Source of the DNA: Candidatus Sumerlaeota bacterium
Lineage (GTDB): Bacteria > Sumerlaeota > Sumerlaeia > SLMS01 > JAHLLQ01
Assembly: GCA_030156535.1 (NCBI GenBank)
Contig: JASGMJ010000007.1
Location: forward strand, 87,956 to 151,955
DNA: 64,000 bases
Direction of reading: 5' to 3'
Below, piece after piece: positions 36,500 to 45,244 of this stretch. The position numbers were made by a program, and so were the translations under genes. Positions within the stretch are counted from its first letter, which is position 1. Every line of letters begins with the position of its first letter. Under the pieces are notes generated by a model. That model did not search any database and was not told the origin of the DNA. It was given only the letters and a program-made list of their open reading frames with translations.

Positions 36500-37104
36500 A
36501 ATTGGGCGTTCTGATTTCAGGCCGCGGCTCGAATCTGGAGGCGCTGCTGAAGGCGCACGCCGCAGGCAAGCTGCCGGCGGCGGACTTCGCCATCGTTGTC
36601 GCCAACGATCCACAGGCCCGGGGCCTCGACATTGCCCGCGCGCACGGCATCAAGACCGCCGCCATCGCGCACCGGGGATTTCCCGGCGGACGGCAGGCGC
36701 ATGACGCCGCCGTGGCACGCACACTGAAGGAACACGGCGTGGAAGCCGTGGTGCTCGCGGGCTATATGCGGATTATCGGGCGGGCGATGCTCGAAGCCTT
36801 CCCCCACCGCATCGTGAACATCCACCCGTCGCTGCTCCCCTCGTTTCCCGGGCTTCATGCCCAGGAGCAGGCACTGGCGGGGGGCGTGCGCGTCTCGGGA
36901 TGCACGGTGCATTTCGTGGACGAGGGGGTGGATTCAGGACCGATCATCGTGCAGAAAACGGTGCCGGTGCTTGACGACGACGATGCGGAGTCGCTGAGTG
37001 CGCGCATCCTGGTGCAGGAGCATCTGGCCATCGTGGAAGCAGTGGATTTGTTGAGCCGCGGCGTCCTGCGCATTGAGAACCGCCGCGTGCGAAGAATGGA
37101 GTGA
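36496..37104 (+). CDS. purN: Phosphoribosylglycinamide formyltransferase
   Basis: Uses 10-formyl-THF to formylate GAR in purine synthesis. 202 residues, read from a GTG overlapping the previous stop. Motifs: LISGRGSNLEAL (substrate loop), NIHPSLLPSFPGLHA (catalytic Asn/His) and HFVDEGVDSGPII (catalytic Asp). It is followed closely by rdgB and purH in one run. Confidence 0.96.
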   Translation: MKLGVLISGRGSNLEALLKAHAAGKLPAADFAIVVANDPQARGLDIARAHGIKTAAIAHRGFPGGRQAHDAAVARTLKEHGVEAVVLAGYMRIIGRAMLEAFPHRIVNIHPSLLPSFPGLHAQEQALAGGVRVSGCTVHFVDEGVDSGPIIVQKTVPVLDDDDAESLSARILVQEHLAIVEAVDLLSRGVLRIENRRVRRME

Positions 37105-37108
37105 CGAC

Positions 37109-37699
37109 TTGGAAATCCTGATCGCAACAGGCAACGCCCACAAGGTGGGCGAGATCGCGGCCATCCTGGCAGGTTTGGCGGTGACGTGGCGTTCGACGGC
37201 CGATTGGCCCGATGCGGCACCCGTGGAGGAAAACGGCGCCACCTACGCGGCCAATGCGGAGTTGAAGGCCGTGGAGTGGGCACGACGCACGGGACTGCCC
37301 ACCGTGGCGGACGACTCCGGCCTCGAAGTCGAAGCACTCGGCGGGCGGCCGGGATTGTACTCGGCGCGCTACGCAACGCATGGTGAAGACCCGCTGGCCA
37401 AGATGCTCGGGGAACTCCACGGCGTGGAGGAAGCGCAGCGCGGCGCGCGCTTCGTGTGCCACGCGGTGCTGGCCGGACCGGCGGGCGTGATCGCGCAGGC
37501 GTCGGGAGTACTGGGCGGACGGATTGGCTTCGAGAAACGCGGCGTTGGCGGCTTTGGCTTCGATCCGATTTTCGTACCCGAGGGCTACGACGGCCGCCAC
37601 CTGGCGCAACTGCCGGAAGATGAGAAGAACCGCATCAGCCACCGCGGCCGGGCGTTTCAAGCCTTGCGGCCCGCGATTGAGCGGATGCTCGACCAATAA
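37109..37699 (+). CDS. rdgB: XTP/dITP diphosphohydrolase (Ham1/RdgB)
   Basis: Cleanses the nucleotide pool by hydrolysing dITP/XTP to the monophosphates. Read from a TTG with GGAG nine bases upstream, giving 196 residues of the family type: LIATGNAHKVGEI, VADDSGLEVEALGGRPGLYSAR, FGFDPIF and EDEKNRISHRGRA. The gene begins four bases after the purN stop. Its position between two purine genes fits its substrates. Confidence 0.95.
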   Translation: MEILIATGNAHKVGEIAAILAGLAVTWRSTADWPDAAPVEENGATYAANAELKAVEWARRTGLPTVADDSGLEVEALGGRPGLYSARYATHGEDPLAKMLGELHGVEEAQRGARFVCHAVLAGPAGVIAQASGVLGGRIGFEKRGVGGFGFDPIFVPEGYDGRHLAQLPEDEKNRISHRGRAFQALRPAIERMLDQ

Positions 37700-37726
37700 A
37701 AGAACACCTTACTCAGGAGCAGTACC

Positions 37727-39283
37727 TTGCCAATTCAGCGCGCACTTCTTTCCGTCAGCGACAAGACCGGGCTCGCGGATTTCGCGAAGACACTCGCAGC
37801 CCGGGGCGTCGAACTCATCTCCACCGGGGGCACCGCGAAGGCACTGCGCGACGCGGGTCTCGCGGTGCGCGACATCTCGGAAGTCACGGGCTTTCCGGAA
37901 ATTCTCGACGGGCGTGTGAAGACGCTGCACCCGATGGTGCACGGCGGACTGCTCGGGCGCGGGGACAAGGAAGAGCACGTGCGCACGATGGCGGAGCACG
38001 GCATCGCGCGCATCGACCTGGTGGTGGTGAATCTTTATCCGTTCGTGCAGACGATCGCGAAGCCGGGCGTGAAACGGGACGAGGCCGTCGAGCAGATCGA
38101 CATCGGAGGGCCGTCGATGCTGCGTTCGGCTGCGAAGAATTTCGGGCGCGTGACGGCGGTGTGCGACCCGGCGGACTACGAGAGCGTTGCCGCGGAGATC
38201 GTCGCGGCAGGCGACACGACGGCGGAGACGCGCGCGAAGCTGGCGGCGAAGGTGTTCGCACACACAGCGGCCTACGATGCGGCCATTGGCGCGTACCTCG
38301 CCAAGGAAACGTCGGAGGACAAGGACGCCCTTCCGCCCGTGTGGACGATGACGCTCCCCCGCCAGCAGGAGTTGCGCTACGGCGAGAATCCCCACCAGCG
38401 CGCGGCGTTCTATCGCGATCCGGCATTTTCGGAAACGAGCCTCGCCACGGCAAAGCAGCTTCAGGGCAAGCACCTTTCGTACAACAACATCCTCGATGCC
38501 GAAGGCGCGCTGGAAATGGTGCGGGACTTCGCGGGTCTTGCTCCGGCCGCGGCAGTGATCGTGAAGCACTCGAATCCGTGCGGCATTGCGCTGGGGGCAA
38601 CGGCGCTCGAAGCCTACGACCGCGCGCGGGCCACGGACCCCGATTCGGCCTTTGGCGGCATCATCGCGCTGAGCGTGGAAGTGGATGGTGCGCTGGCCGA
38701 GCGCATCGGCGAGACGTTCAACGAGGTCGTTCTGGCGCCTTCGTATGCGCCGGAAGCCTTGGAAAGGCTGGCGAAGAAGAAGAACCTGCGCCTGCTGGCA
38801 ACGGGGGCGTTCACGCCCAAGCAGCGCGTGCCGATCGTGCGCGGCGTGGTGGGCGGCCTGCTCGTGACGGACCGCGATCTCGGCGAGGTGCAGCTCGGCG
38901 ACCTGAAGGTGGTGACCACGAAGCACCCGACGGACGAGGAACTGAAGGGAATGCTGTTCGCGTGGCGTTGCGTGAAGTGGGTGAAGTCAAACGCGATCGT
39001 GTACGCAAGGGATTCGGCGACGGTGGGAATCGGCGCGGGCCAGATGTCGCGCGTCGATGCGGCGCGCGTCGGAGCGGAGAAGGCCCGCACGCCACTGGCA
39101 GGATGCACGATGGCGTCGGATGCGTTCTTCCCCTTCCGCGACAACATCGACACGGCGGCAAAGGCGGGCATCGCGTCGGTGATTCAGCCGGGCGGGTCGG
39201 TGCGCGATGCCGAAGTCATTGAAGCCGCCAACGAGCACGGCATCGCGATGGTCTTCACGGGAATGCGGCACTTCCGTCACTGA
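37727..39283 (+). CDS. purH: Bifunctional AICAR transformylase / IMP cyclohydrolase
   Basis: Last two steps of IMP synthesis. 518 residues, full length. The TTG start has CAGGAGCAG upstream. An N-terminal MGS-like cyclohydrolase domain ([34 protein letters not shown]) and a C-terminal transformylase domain ([41 protein letters not shown]) are both intact. It overlaps the convergent isomerase-like gene by seven bases. Confidence 0.96.
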   Translation: MPIQRALLSVSDKTGLADFAKTLAARGVELISTGGTAKALRDAGLAVRDISEVTGFPEILDGRVKTLHPMVHGGLLGRGDKEEHVRTMAEHGIARIDLVVVNLYPFVQTIAKPGVKRDEAVEQIDIGGPSMLRSAAKNFGRVTAVCDPADYESVAAEIVAAGDTTAETRAKLAAKVFAHTAAYDAAIGAYLAKETSEDKDALPPVWTMTLPRQQELRYGENPHQRAAFYRDPAFSETSLATAKQLQGKHLSYNNILDAEGALEMVRDFAGLAPAAAVIVKHSNPCGIALGATALEAYDRARATDPDSAFGGIIALSVEVDGALAERIGETFNEVVLAPSYAPEALERLAKKKNLRLLATGAFTPKQRVPIVRGVVGGLLVTDRDLGEVQLGDLKVVTTKHPTDEELKGMLFAWRCVKWVKSNAIVYARDSATVGIGAGQMSRVDAARVGAEKARTPLAGCTMASDAFFPFRDNIDTAAKAGIASVIQPGGSVRDAEVIEAANEHGIAMVFTGMRHFRH

Positions 39284-40080
39284 GGAAGCGGAAGGCCCCA
39301 CTGTGTGCGCAGTTGATTGGCCTGCCAGAGGCAGATGTCCCACAGCGAGCAGACGGGCTGGCCCGTGTACGGCAGCGTCTGCATGTAGCCGGGCGGGCCG
39401 TACTCTGGAACGACTATGAGCTGGTCGGCACCCGCCTTCTCGCGTGCAGCCCTGATGCGGTCCCACCACCCCTGGAAGACCTGCTGGTGCCGGGCGAACT
39501 CGGGCGCGCGGGGATCGGAGACCTGCGGCCCTTCCTCGTGCCCGACGCGGCAGTGAATATGAACCGATCGCGAGATGGCGAGTCCCATGATCTCGTCGAG
39601 GTCGTTCAGCATGTACTCGCAGACGCAGGTCCAATGGCTGAAGTCGGCGGTGAGACGAAGGGCGGGGAACTTTTCGAGATAGTCGCGCGTCACGTAGGGC
39701 GAATAGAGCAGGCGATGGCGGTGCGTTTCGTGCCCGGCGGGAATGCCGAGACGCTGCTCGGCATCGAGAACCTTCTCGAAGAAAGCGCACCCTTCGGCGA
39801 AGCGATACTTGTCGCGTCCGCTGTGGATGTTGAATAATTGGGGACGGAGTGGCGCGCACTCTTCCATCGAGCGCACCATGTCGTCGGCGCCGTCGTGGAT
39901 CAACTGTGCAACCCACTGGAGATTGTATTCGGCAAGCAGGTCGGCAAGGCCATCAGGCACACCGGCGGAGACGTTGATCTCCACGCCATCGTAGCCTGCC
40001 TCGGCGCAAAGACGCAGTTGCTCGCCGAGCGTTGGAATCGCGTCCATGCCCCACAGGGCCTTGAAGATTTTGATCTGCAT
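39277..40080 (-). CDS. Sugar phosphate isomerase/epimerase-like TIM barrel protein
   Basis: 267 residues, ATG with AAGGAATG upstream. Features of the xylose isomerase-like/AP endonuclease 2 superfamily: EAGYDGVEINVSAG near the start, a His/Glu-rich middle (NIHSGRDKYRF, DFSHWTCVCEY, HIHCRVGHEEG) with probable metal ligands, and VVPEYGPPGYM near the end. It is 26 bases downstream of the Hsp70-family gene on the same strand. The substrate cannot be inferred. Confidence 0.85.
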   Translation of the reverse strand: MQIKIFKALWGMDAIPTLGEQLRLCAEAGYDGVEINVSAGVPDGLADLLAEYNLQWVAQLIHDGADDMVRSMEECAPLRPQLFNIHSGRDKYRFAEGCAFFEKVLDAEQRLGIPAGHETHRHRLLYSPYVTRDYLEKFPALRLTADFSHWTCVCEYMLNDLDEIMGLAISRSVHIHCRVGHEEGPQVSDPRAPEFARHQQVFQGWWDRIRAAREKAGADQLIVVPEYGPPGYMQTLPYTGQPVCSLWDICLWQANQLRTQWGLPLPQ

Positions 40081-40106
40081 GAAACATTCCTTGGGAAAAG
40101 GTGGTC

Positions 40107-41969
40107 CTACTCCCCGCCTGCCTCCGGCAAGTGGCGGACGTTGAATTCGAGGCGGTGCACTGCTCCGCCTTCGCGTTCGACGACATCGAGGTTCAGCACG
40201 CCGATGTCGGTGAGCGTGGAGCGGAGATCGACTTCCACGGCTTCGCCGTCCTGGCCGGGTTGTTCCTCGCCCACGGTGGTTTCGAGCGGGCTGTGTTCGA
40301 CGAATTCCTCGCCTTCGAGATCGAGGATCGCGCCGGGTTGGTCCTGGCGGCGCGAGGTGGAACTGAAGAAACGGAACTCGACCGGCTCGCCCGTCCACAT
40401 GCACAAGTCGATCGGCTCGCCCGAGATGTCGCGCGAGGTGCCTTCCTCCATGCCGTAGGGAGTGACACAGAGGAGTTTGACGGGGGGCTCGACGCCGGGC
40501 ACGGCGGGCATAGGAGCCTCGAAGCCCACGTAGTAGCTGCGCGGGCTGCCGCCGCGAATGCGCACGCCTCTCCCGCGCCGCGTGACGCCAATGTAGGCGG
40601 CGCCGCGCGAAACAGCGAGATCGAGTTCAGGACTCGGGAGAACGCGCGGCGGCGCGGCACCGGATTCGTGGCACCACGAGGCAACGACGTCGAAGATGCG
40701 CTGGCGCAGCGATTCGGCGTGGAAGACGCCGCCGTTGAACAGAATCGCCGTTGGAAGAATCGGCGCATCCGCCGCGCGGCCGGGAAGGAACTCGGCCGCG
40801 GTGTCCTGGTGCAGGCCGAGGAAACGCGCAAGGTGGCGGGTAACGGCACCGTCGGCGGCGTAGGGCAGGCCACCACCGCGAAAGCCCGAGCGCTTGGGGC
40901 GCGCCGGGCGGTCGGAGAACTTGCAGCGCGGGAAGAAGCCGTCGAGCAAAAGGGCGTCGAGGCGCTCGCGAGGAAGCTCGGTGCGGATGGAGCCACCGAT
41001 GACACTGCTGCCCGTGCCGAGCAATGTGATTGGAACGGATTGCAGCGTGTCGTCGCCAAGGAGTTGCTCTTTGGCAGCGCGGCAGTGATGCGTAAGGGCC
41101 ATCATCTGGAAGAAGTCGAGCGTGGTGCCGCGCTCCTGTTCGAGGCGGGTACGCACATCGAAGGCGAGGGCGAGGTCCATGTTGTCGCCGCCGAGCAGAA
41201 TGTGCTCGCCGACGGCAACGCGGCGCAGTTGGAGCACGCCATCTTCCTCGGTGACGGCGATGAGCGAAAAGTCCGTCGTCCCTCCACCGACGTCGATGAC
41301 GAGCACGAGGTCGCCGACGCGCAGTTTCTCGCGCCAGTTTCGTCCCTGCGACTGAATCCAGGAGTAGAGCGCGGCCTGGGGTTCTTCGAGAAGATGCAGG
41401 TGAACGAAACCGGCGCGCTGAGCTGCTTCGACGGTGAGATTGCGCGCCTCGGCGTCGAAGGACGCGGGCACGCACAGCGTGATTTCCTGGTCGCCGAGGT
41501 GGTCGGCGGGGAAACGGTGGTTCCACGCCTCGCGCAGGTGCGCGAGGATCATCGTGGCGACTTCGGCGGGCGAGCGTTTGGCGTCGGCCTCCTCGCTCTG
41601 CCAGGGCAGGATGGCCTCCTGCCGCGAAACGCCGCCGTGACACAGCCATGACTTGCTCGAATGAATGTAACGGGTGGGGACTTTGGCGCCCTGCTCGCGT
41701 GCGAAGTGCCCGATGGCGGTCTTCGTCTCGGCGCGCCACGGCAGGTGCAGGCTGTCCGGGGGGAGTTCGCTGCCAGCAGCCACGTAGACCGCCGAAGGAA
41801 ACGTCGGGCGGTCCTCCACGGCGCCAGGCGCGACAACCTGGGGAACGGGGAATTCGCTGACGGGAATGGCCTCGGCCACCTCATCGACGCGGGTCGCATC
41901 GACAAAGGACAGCGCCGTGTTCGTTGTGCCAAGATCGATGCCTACGACATACTTGCCGGGTGCGGACAT
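40107..41969 (-). CDS. Hsp70-family ATPase, non-DnaK type
   Basis: 620 residues. The ATG is chosen on a GGAGG site. The actin-like ATPase domain has GIDLGTTNTAL (D12), LLEEPQAALYSW, VIDVGGGTTDFSL and ILFNGGVFHAE. Substrate-binding-like sequence in the last 180 residues differs from DnaK, with no DnaK-type linker or EEVD-like lid. Paired with a DUF2760 gene 31 bases upstream, as in many Proteobacteria and Planctomycetes. It is probably a specialised chaperone for a specific client; the function is unproven. Confidence 0.9.
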   Translation of the reverse strand: MSAPGKYVVGIDLGTTNTALSFVDATRVDEVAEAIPVSEFPVPQVVAPGAVEDRPTFPSAVYVAAGSELPPDSLHLPWRAETKTAIGHFAREQGAKVPTRYIHSSKSWLCHGGVSRQEAILPWQSEEADAKRSPAEVATMILAHLREAWNHRFPADHLGDQEITLCVPASFDAEARNLTVEAAQRAGFVHLHLLEEPQAALYSWIQSQGRNWREKLRVGDLVLVIDVGGGTTDFSLIAVTEEDGVLQLRRVAVGEHILLGGDNMDLALAFDVRTRLEQERGTTLDFFQMMALTHHCRAAKEQLLGDDTLQSVPITLLGTGSSVIGGSIRTELPRERLDALLLDGFFPRCKFSDRPARPKRSGFRGGGLPYAADGAVTRHLARFLGLHQDTAAEFLPGRAADAPILPTAILFNGGVFHAESLRQRIFDVVASWCHESGAAPPRVLPSPELDLAVSRGAAYIGVTRRGRGVRIRGGSPRSYYVGFEAPMPAVPGVEPPVKLLCVTPYGMEEGTSRDISGEPIDLCMWTGEPVEFRFFSSTSRRQDQPGAILDLEGEEFVEHSPLETTVGEEQPGQDGEAVEVDLRSTLTDIGVLNLDVVEREGGAVHRLEFNVRHLPEAGGE

Positions 41970-42000
41970 CGTGCCTCCAGTGGGTGAAGAATAAGCGGGG

Positions 42001-42489
42001 TCAGGCAATCTCTACCTGAGCGGGAGCGGCGACGCGCGCGTCGGCGCCCGCCGGAACAGTCGGCAGATCGATCCGGGTGACGCGCCATCCGCAATGCCGG
42101 AGCGTCCCGGCATAGGGGGCGTCGCCGGTGACGTTGCCGGAGACGGAAATCGCGGAGGGGTCGAATCCAGCGGGGACGTCGATGCGGGCGCCCTCCTGGC
42201 CTTCGACGATCGGTTCCAGCGTCAGGCGCTCGTCGAGCACCTTGCGGCAACCCGCGTGGATTTCGCGGACGGCGGCTCCCACCTCGGCGTCGCCGAAGCC
42301 CGCGATGTTCTCGCGCAGAAAGTCGATCAGGCGCCCTTCCTTCTGGAAGAGTCCGAGGAGCTGGATGGCGGGTTCGCCCGATGCCTTGAAGGCGGAATCC
42401 GGCGGGGGCGGCGCGGCGGGAGCGTCGCCTTGTGGCTCGCCATGAAACAGGACGCGAAAGAACGCGCGAAGTGCCTGGATGGGATGCAT
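42001..42489 (-). CDS. DUF2760 protein
   Basis: 162 residues from ATG 42489 (a TTG at 42498 is better spaced to GGAGG and adds three residues). A short amphipathic N-terminal helix and a Pro/Ala linker are followed by the DUF2760 core: LLGLFQKEGRLIDFLREN, AAVREIHAGCRKVLDERL, DVPAGFDPSAISVSGNV, APYAGTLRHCGWRVTRIDLP. The family co-occurs with Hsp70-family genes, as here, and is taken to be its partner. The gene is first in a three-gene operon. Confidence 0.85.
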   Translation of the reverse strand: MHPIQALRAFFRVLFHGEPQGDAPAAPPPPDSAFKASGEPAIQLLGLFQKEGRLIDFLRENIAGFGDAEVGAAVREIHAGCRKVLDERLTLEPIVEGQEGARIDVPAGFDPSAISVSGNVTGDAPYAGTLRHCGWRVTRIDLPTVPAGADARVAAPAQVEIA

Positions 42490-42573
42490 GGAACGCAATG
42501 ACCTCCGAAAAGCGGCGCAAGTGCCGCAGCATCAACGGTACAGGTAGACTTGCGGCTCACCGCTGACGGGCAA

Positions 42574-42612
42574 GCACGAAGAGTCCGCCGCACCCGGGTG
42601 CAAGATTCGTGC
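42574..42612. promoter_or_regulatory. Nested inverted repeats upstream of the DUF2760-Hsp70 operon
   Basis: A perfect 12-base palindrome gcacccgggtgc (42590-42601) lies inside a 7-base inverted repeat (gcacgaa 42574-42580 with ttcgtgc 42606-42612). It is 85-123 bases before the DUF2760 start, where an operator for this operon could lie. No -35/-10 pair was identified with confidence. Confidence 0.35.
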
Positions 42613-42649
42613 GGGAGTCGCGCTTTATCGCCGCCCTGCCAAGCACGCG

Positions 42650-42682
42650 CACAAAACAATTCCCCGGCACGCGGCCGGGGAA
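42650..42682 (-). terminator. Rho-independent terminator of the polysaccharide operon
   Basis: On the - strand a perfect 9-base stem (ttccccggc with gccggggaa, loop of five) is followed by TTGTTTTGTG. It starts 29 bases beyond the last gene's stop and fits an intrinsic terminator for the 15-gene operon read right to left. Confidence 0.75.
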
Positions 42683-42710
42683 CGGGGGGACGACGGGCAG
42701 AGTACGGAAT

Positions 42711-43520
42711 TCAGCGCCCCAGGCGGGCCACTTTTTCGTCGATCATCGACTCGTAAAGGTAGCGAAGGCGGCAGTACATGCGCCCCTCGGGGCCTTCGAG
42801 CACGCCGCCGCGCACGAACATCAGCCACGCATAAATGCACGCCGCGCGAAAGGGCAGGCGGCGCGAGGCCTGCTTGCACCATTGGCGGCGTGCGATGGGA
42901 TCGCGCAGAGCCTGGGCGAGCGTGTAACGGCCGCGCGCGGCGAGGAATTCGGCGGCCTCGCGGTCCGAGTAGCTCTCGTGGCGCGCGCGCCAGGCGGCAA
43001 AGCCGTTCTCGAAGGGGTGGTGGTGGTACGGCGCGCGCAGACAGGGGAGCTCTCCGAGTTCCGGCGGCGCCTTCTGGCCGTGGCCGATCTCGACGAACTC
43101 AAAGGCACCGGCACGCGTCAGACGCGTTTGGTACGCGGGGAAGCCGGAGGAGCGCGGAATGGCGCGCCCACGAAAATGCGTCAGCGACGCAATATTGAAG
43201 GCAACAGCGCCGTGTGCGGGACGCAGCCGGGCGATTTCGCGGGCGAGGCGGGGGGTGAGACGCTCGTCGGCGTCGAGATGCAGCACCCACTCGCCGGGCT
43301 CGAAGGCTGTGCGCAGGCCGAAATTGCGCTGGGTGGAGAAACTCTCGAACGGGTGATCGAGGCATTCGACGCGCGAGCCGGCTGCGCGGAGAATCGTACG
43401 CGTGCCGTCGGTCGAACCCGAGTCGATCACCACGATGCGCCGGGCACGCGCGAGCGAATCGAGGCACGCGCGAATGTGGCGCGACTCGTTGTGCGTCAGA
43501 ACCAGCGCGGAGAACTTCAC
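42711..43520 (-). CDS. Glycosyltransferase family 2 (WaaE/LgtF-like)
   Basis: 269 residues from a GTG in a GTGA overlap with the preceding gene. The GT-A fold is shown by SALVLTHNESRHI, IDSGSTDGT (D33 region) and LHLDADE (D83, D85), then a long FNIASLTHFRGRAI stretch. The SGSTDGT plus QRNFGL pattern is that of enzymes adding glucose to LPS core or similar glycolipids. It is last in the operon, and probably acts on the same glycan as its neighbours. Confidence 0.88.
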   Translation of the reverse strand: MKFSALVLTHNESRHIRACLDSLARARRIVVIDSGSTDGTRTILRAAGSRVECLDHPFESFSTQRNFGLRTAFEPGEWVLHLDADERLTPRLAREIARLRPAHGAVAFNIASLTHFRGRAIPRSSGFPAYQTRLTRAGAFEFVEIGHGQKAPPELGELPCLRAPYHHHPFENGFAAWRARHESYSDREAAEFLAARGRYTLAQALRDPIARRQWCKQASRRLPFRAACIYAWLMFVRGGVLEGPEGRMYCRLRYLYESMIDEKVARLGR

Positions 43521-44095
43521 GTGACGCGCTTGTCGAAGGGGCGCTTGCGGAGCGGGCGGCAGGGGTTGCCCGCGCAGATGGTCCAAACGGGGAGATCGTT
43601 CGCGACAACCGAACCCGCGCCGGCGACGACTCCGTCCCCAATTTCCACTCCAGGCAGGACGATCGCGCGCGCGCCGATGAAGGCATCACGCCCCACGTGA
43701 ATCCCGCCGACCATCAGAGGGAGGCGGTGCGTGGAAAAATCATGGGTTCCACCGCACAGGTAGACGTTCTGGGCAAGCGTGGCACGCGCTCCGATCACGA
43801 CGGGGGCGAGGTTGTAGACCTCCGCGTGTGGGCCAATGCACGCGCGGTGCCCGAGCGTCAGGTTCCACGGGGCCTTGATGCGCGCGGATTCGGAAACGAA
43901 CGGGCGCCCCTGAATGCGTGCACCGAACAGACGAAGCAGAAAAACGCGCCACGGAAAGAGGAACTTCGGCGTTGGACGAAAGAGCAACAACCACACCGCC
44001 GACCACGCGGCCATCCGGATGCGCGTGCGAAGCGGCCAGGGCGAATCGTAGGCGGAACGCTGGGCCAGTGGGCGAAGGCGGTCGGTGGGTTTCAT
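43517..44095 (-). CDS. Hexapeptide-repeat acetyltransferase (WcaF-like)
   Basis: 192 residues. The N-terminal signature YDSPWPLRTRIRMAAWS and FPWRVFLLRLFGARI is that of WcaF-type colanic-acid acetyltransferases, followed by left-handed beta-helix repeats (PWNLTLGHRACIG, VVIGARATLAQNVYL, GTHDF, VEIGDGVVAGAGSVV). O-acetylation of exported polysaccharide is the likely role. ATGA overlap with the gene before and GTGA with the gene after. Confidence 0.85.
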   Translation of the reverse strand: MKPTDRLRPLAQRSAYDSPWPLRTRIRMAAWSAVWLLLFRPTPKFLFPWRVFLLRLFGARIQGRPFVSESARIKAPWNLTLGHRACIGPHAEVYNLAPVVIGARATLAQNVYLCGGTHDFSTHRLPLMVGGIHVGRDAFIGARAIVLPGVEIGDGVVAGAGSVVANDLPVWTICAGNPCRPLRKRPFDKRVT

Positions 44096-45243
44096 CTGTT
44101 TCGTGGCACGCTGCCTTTCACGCGAAGGTGGTCGAAGAGTTCGAGGTAGTTTCCCGCAACAGCAGGAACAGAGAACGCCCGCGCGTCCCGGGCGCCACAC
44201 GCGGACATCCCGGCCAACGCGTCGGGATCATTCACTGCATCACGAATCACGCGCGCAAGGGCTTGTGCGCGGCGGCGCGAGCGATGGTCGAAAACGAAGG
44301 CGTTCGCACCCGGGCGGATGAAGTCGCGAAAACAGGCAAGATCGGAGACAACGGGCACGGCGCCGGTGGCCATCGCTTCGAGTGGAGCGACGCCGAAGCT
44401 CTCGCCCTTTTCGGCCAGCGACGGATAGCAGAAGAGATGCGTGGTTCGCAGAAGATCGGCGAACGCGGCGCGGTCGTAGAGGGGATCGAGGAAGGTGACG
44501 GGCAGGCCCTCGGCGAGAGCGCACAGGCGCCTGCGGTACGCCTCTCCCCCGCCGCCATCGCTCGTCCGCCACGCTCCCGCAATCGTCAGGCGAAACCGCA
44601 GCCCCGAGCGATGCAGAAGGTGCGCCGCCTGCAGGAGAACGTGCACGCCCTTCTCGGGATGAATCCGGCCGGCATAGGTAAGCTGGAAAGGTGCCTGCCA
44701 GGAACGCGCAACGTCCGGAGGCGAAAAGTGCAACGTGTCGATGGGGTTCGGAACGACGACCGTGCGCGCGGCAGCCGCAGGGCACTCGCGCTGAATCGCT
44801 TCGCCAAGGGCACGCGAAACGGCGGCGAGGCAGGAGACGCGGAGCGCATTGTACAGGCGCATCTGGCCCTTGGGCATTCTCCCCACGTTGACGACAACGC
44901 AACCGGCACGAGGGCGGAGACGCGCGAGCACGGGGAGCCAGAACGTGTTTGTGACAAGAATGTCGGCGGGCCGCAGGCAGGCAACCGCGTGCACCGCGTA
45001 GACAAGGTCCTTCGCAAGATTCACGGCGAGTGATCCGGTGCTTGTCCAGGCGGACAAACGCCGGACGCTGACTCCGTCCCTCATTTCCTCCGCGCGGCCG
45101 GATTCGTCCGGACGGCACAGAAGACGAACGGCGTGGCCGCGGCGGACGAACTCGCGGGCAAGGTCCCACCAGAGACGTTCGACCGCGCCGCACGGGGCGG
45201 GAGGAATCGGGAAGAACGGTCCGGTGACGATCGTGATGCGCAT
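44092..45243 (-). CDS. Glycosyltransferase family 4
   Basis: 383 residues, ATG one base after the previous stop. GT-B fold with ITIVTGPFFPIPPAPCGAVERL at the N-terminus and, in the donor half, LTYAGRIHPEKGVHVLL and EKGESFGVAPLEAMATG (Ex7E). The N-terminus PAPCGAVERLWWDLA resembles GT4 enzymes that use UDP- or GDP-sugars in exopolysaccharide assembly. It is cytoplasmic and part of the operon. Confidence 0.9.
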   Translation of the reverse strand: MRITIVTGPFFPIPPAPCGAVERLWWDLAREFVRRGHAVRLLCRPDESGRAEEMRDGVSVRRLSAWTSTGSLAVNLAKDLVYAVHAVACLRPADILVTNTFWLPVLARLRPRAGCVVVNVGRMPKGQMRLYNALRVSCLAAVSRALGEAIQRECPAAAARTVVVPNPIDTLHFSPPDVARSWQAPFQLTYAGRIHPEKGVHVLLQAAHLLHRSGLRFRLTIAGAWRTSDGGGGEAYRRRLCALAEGLPVTFLDPLYDRAAFADLLRTTHLFCYPSLAEKGESFGVAPLEAMATGAVPVVSDLACFRDFIRPGANAFVFDHRSRRRAQALARVIRDAVNDPDALAGMSACGARDARAFSVPAVAGNYLELFDHLRVKGSVPRNR

Positions 45244-45244
45244 C

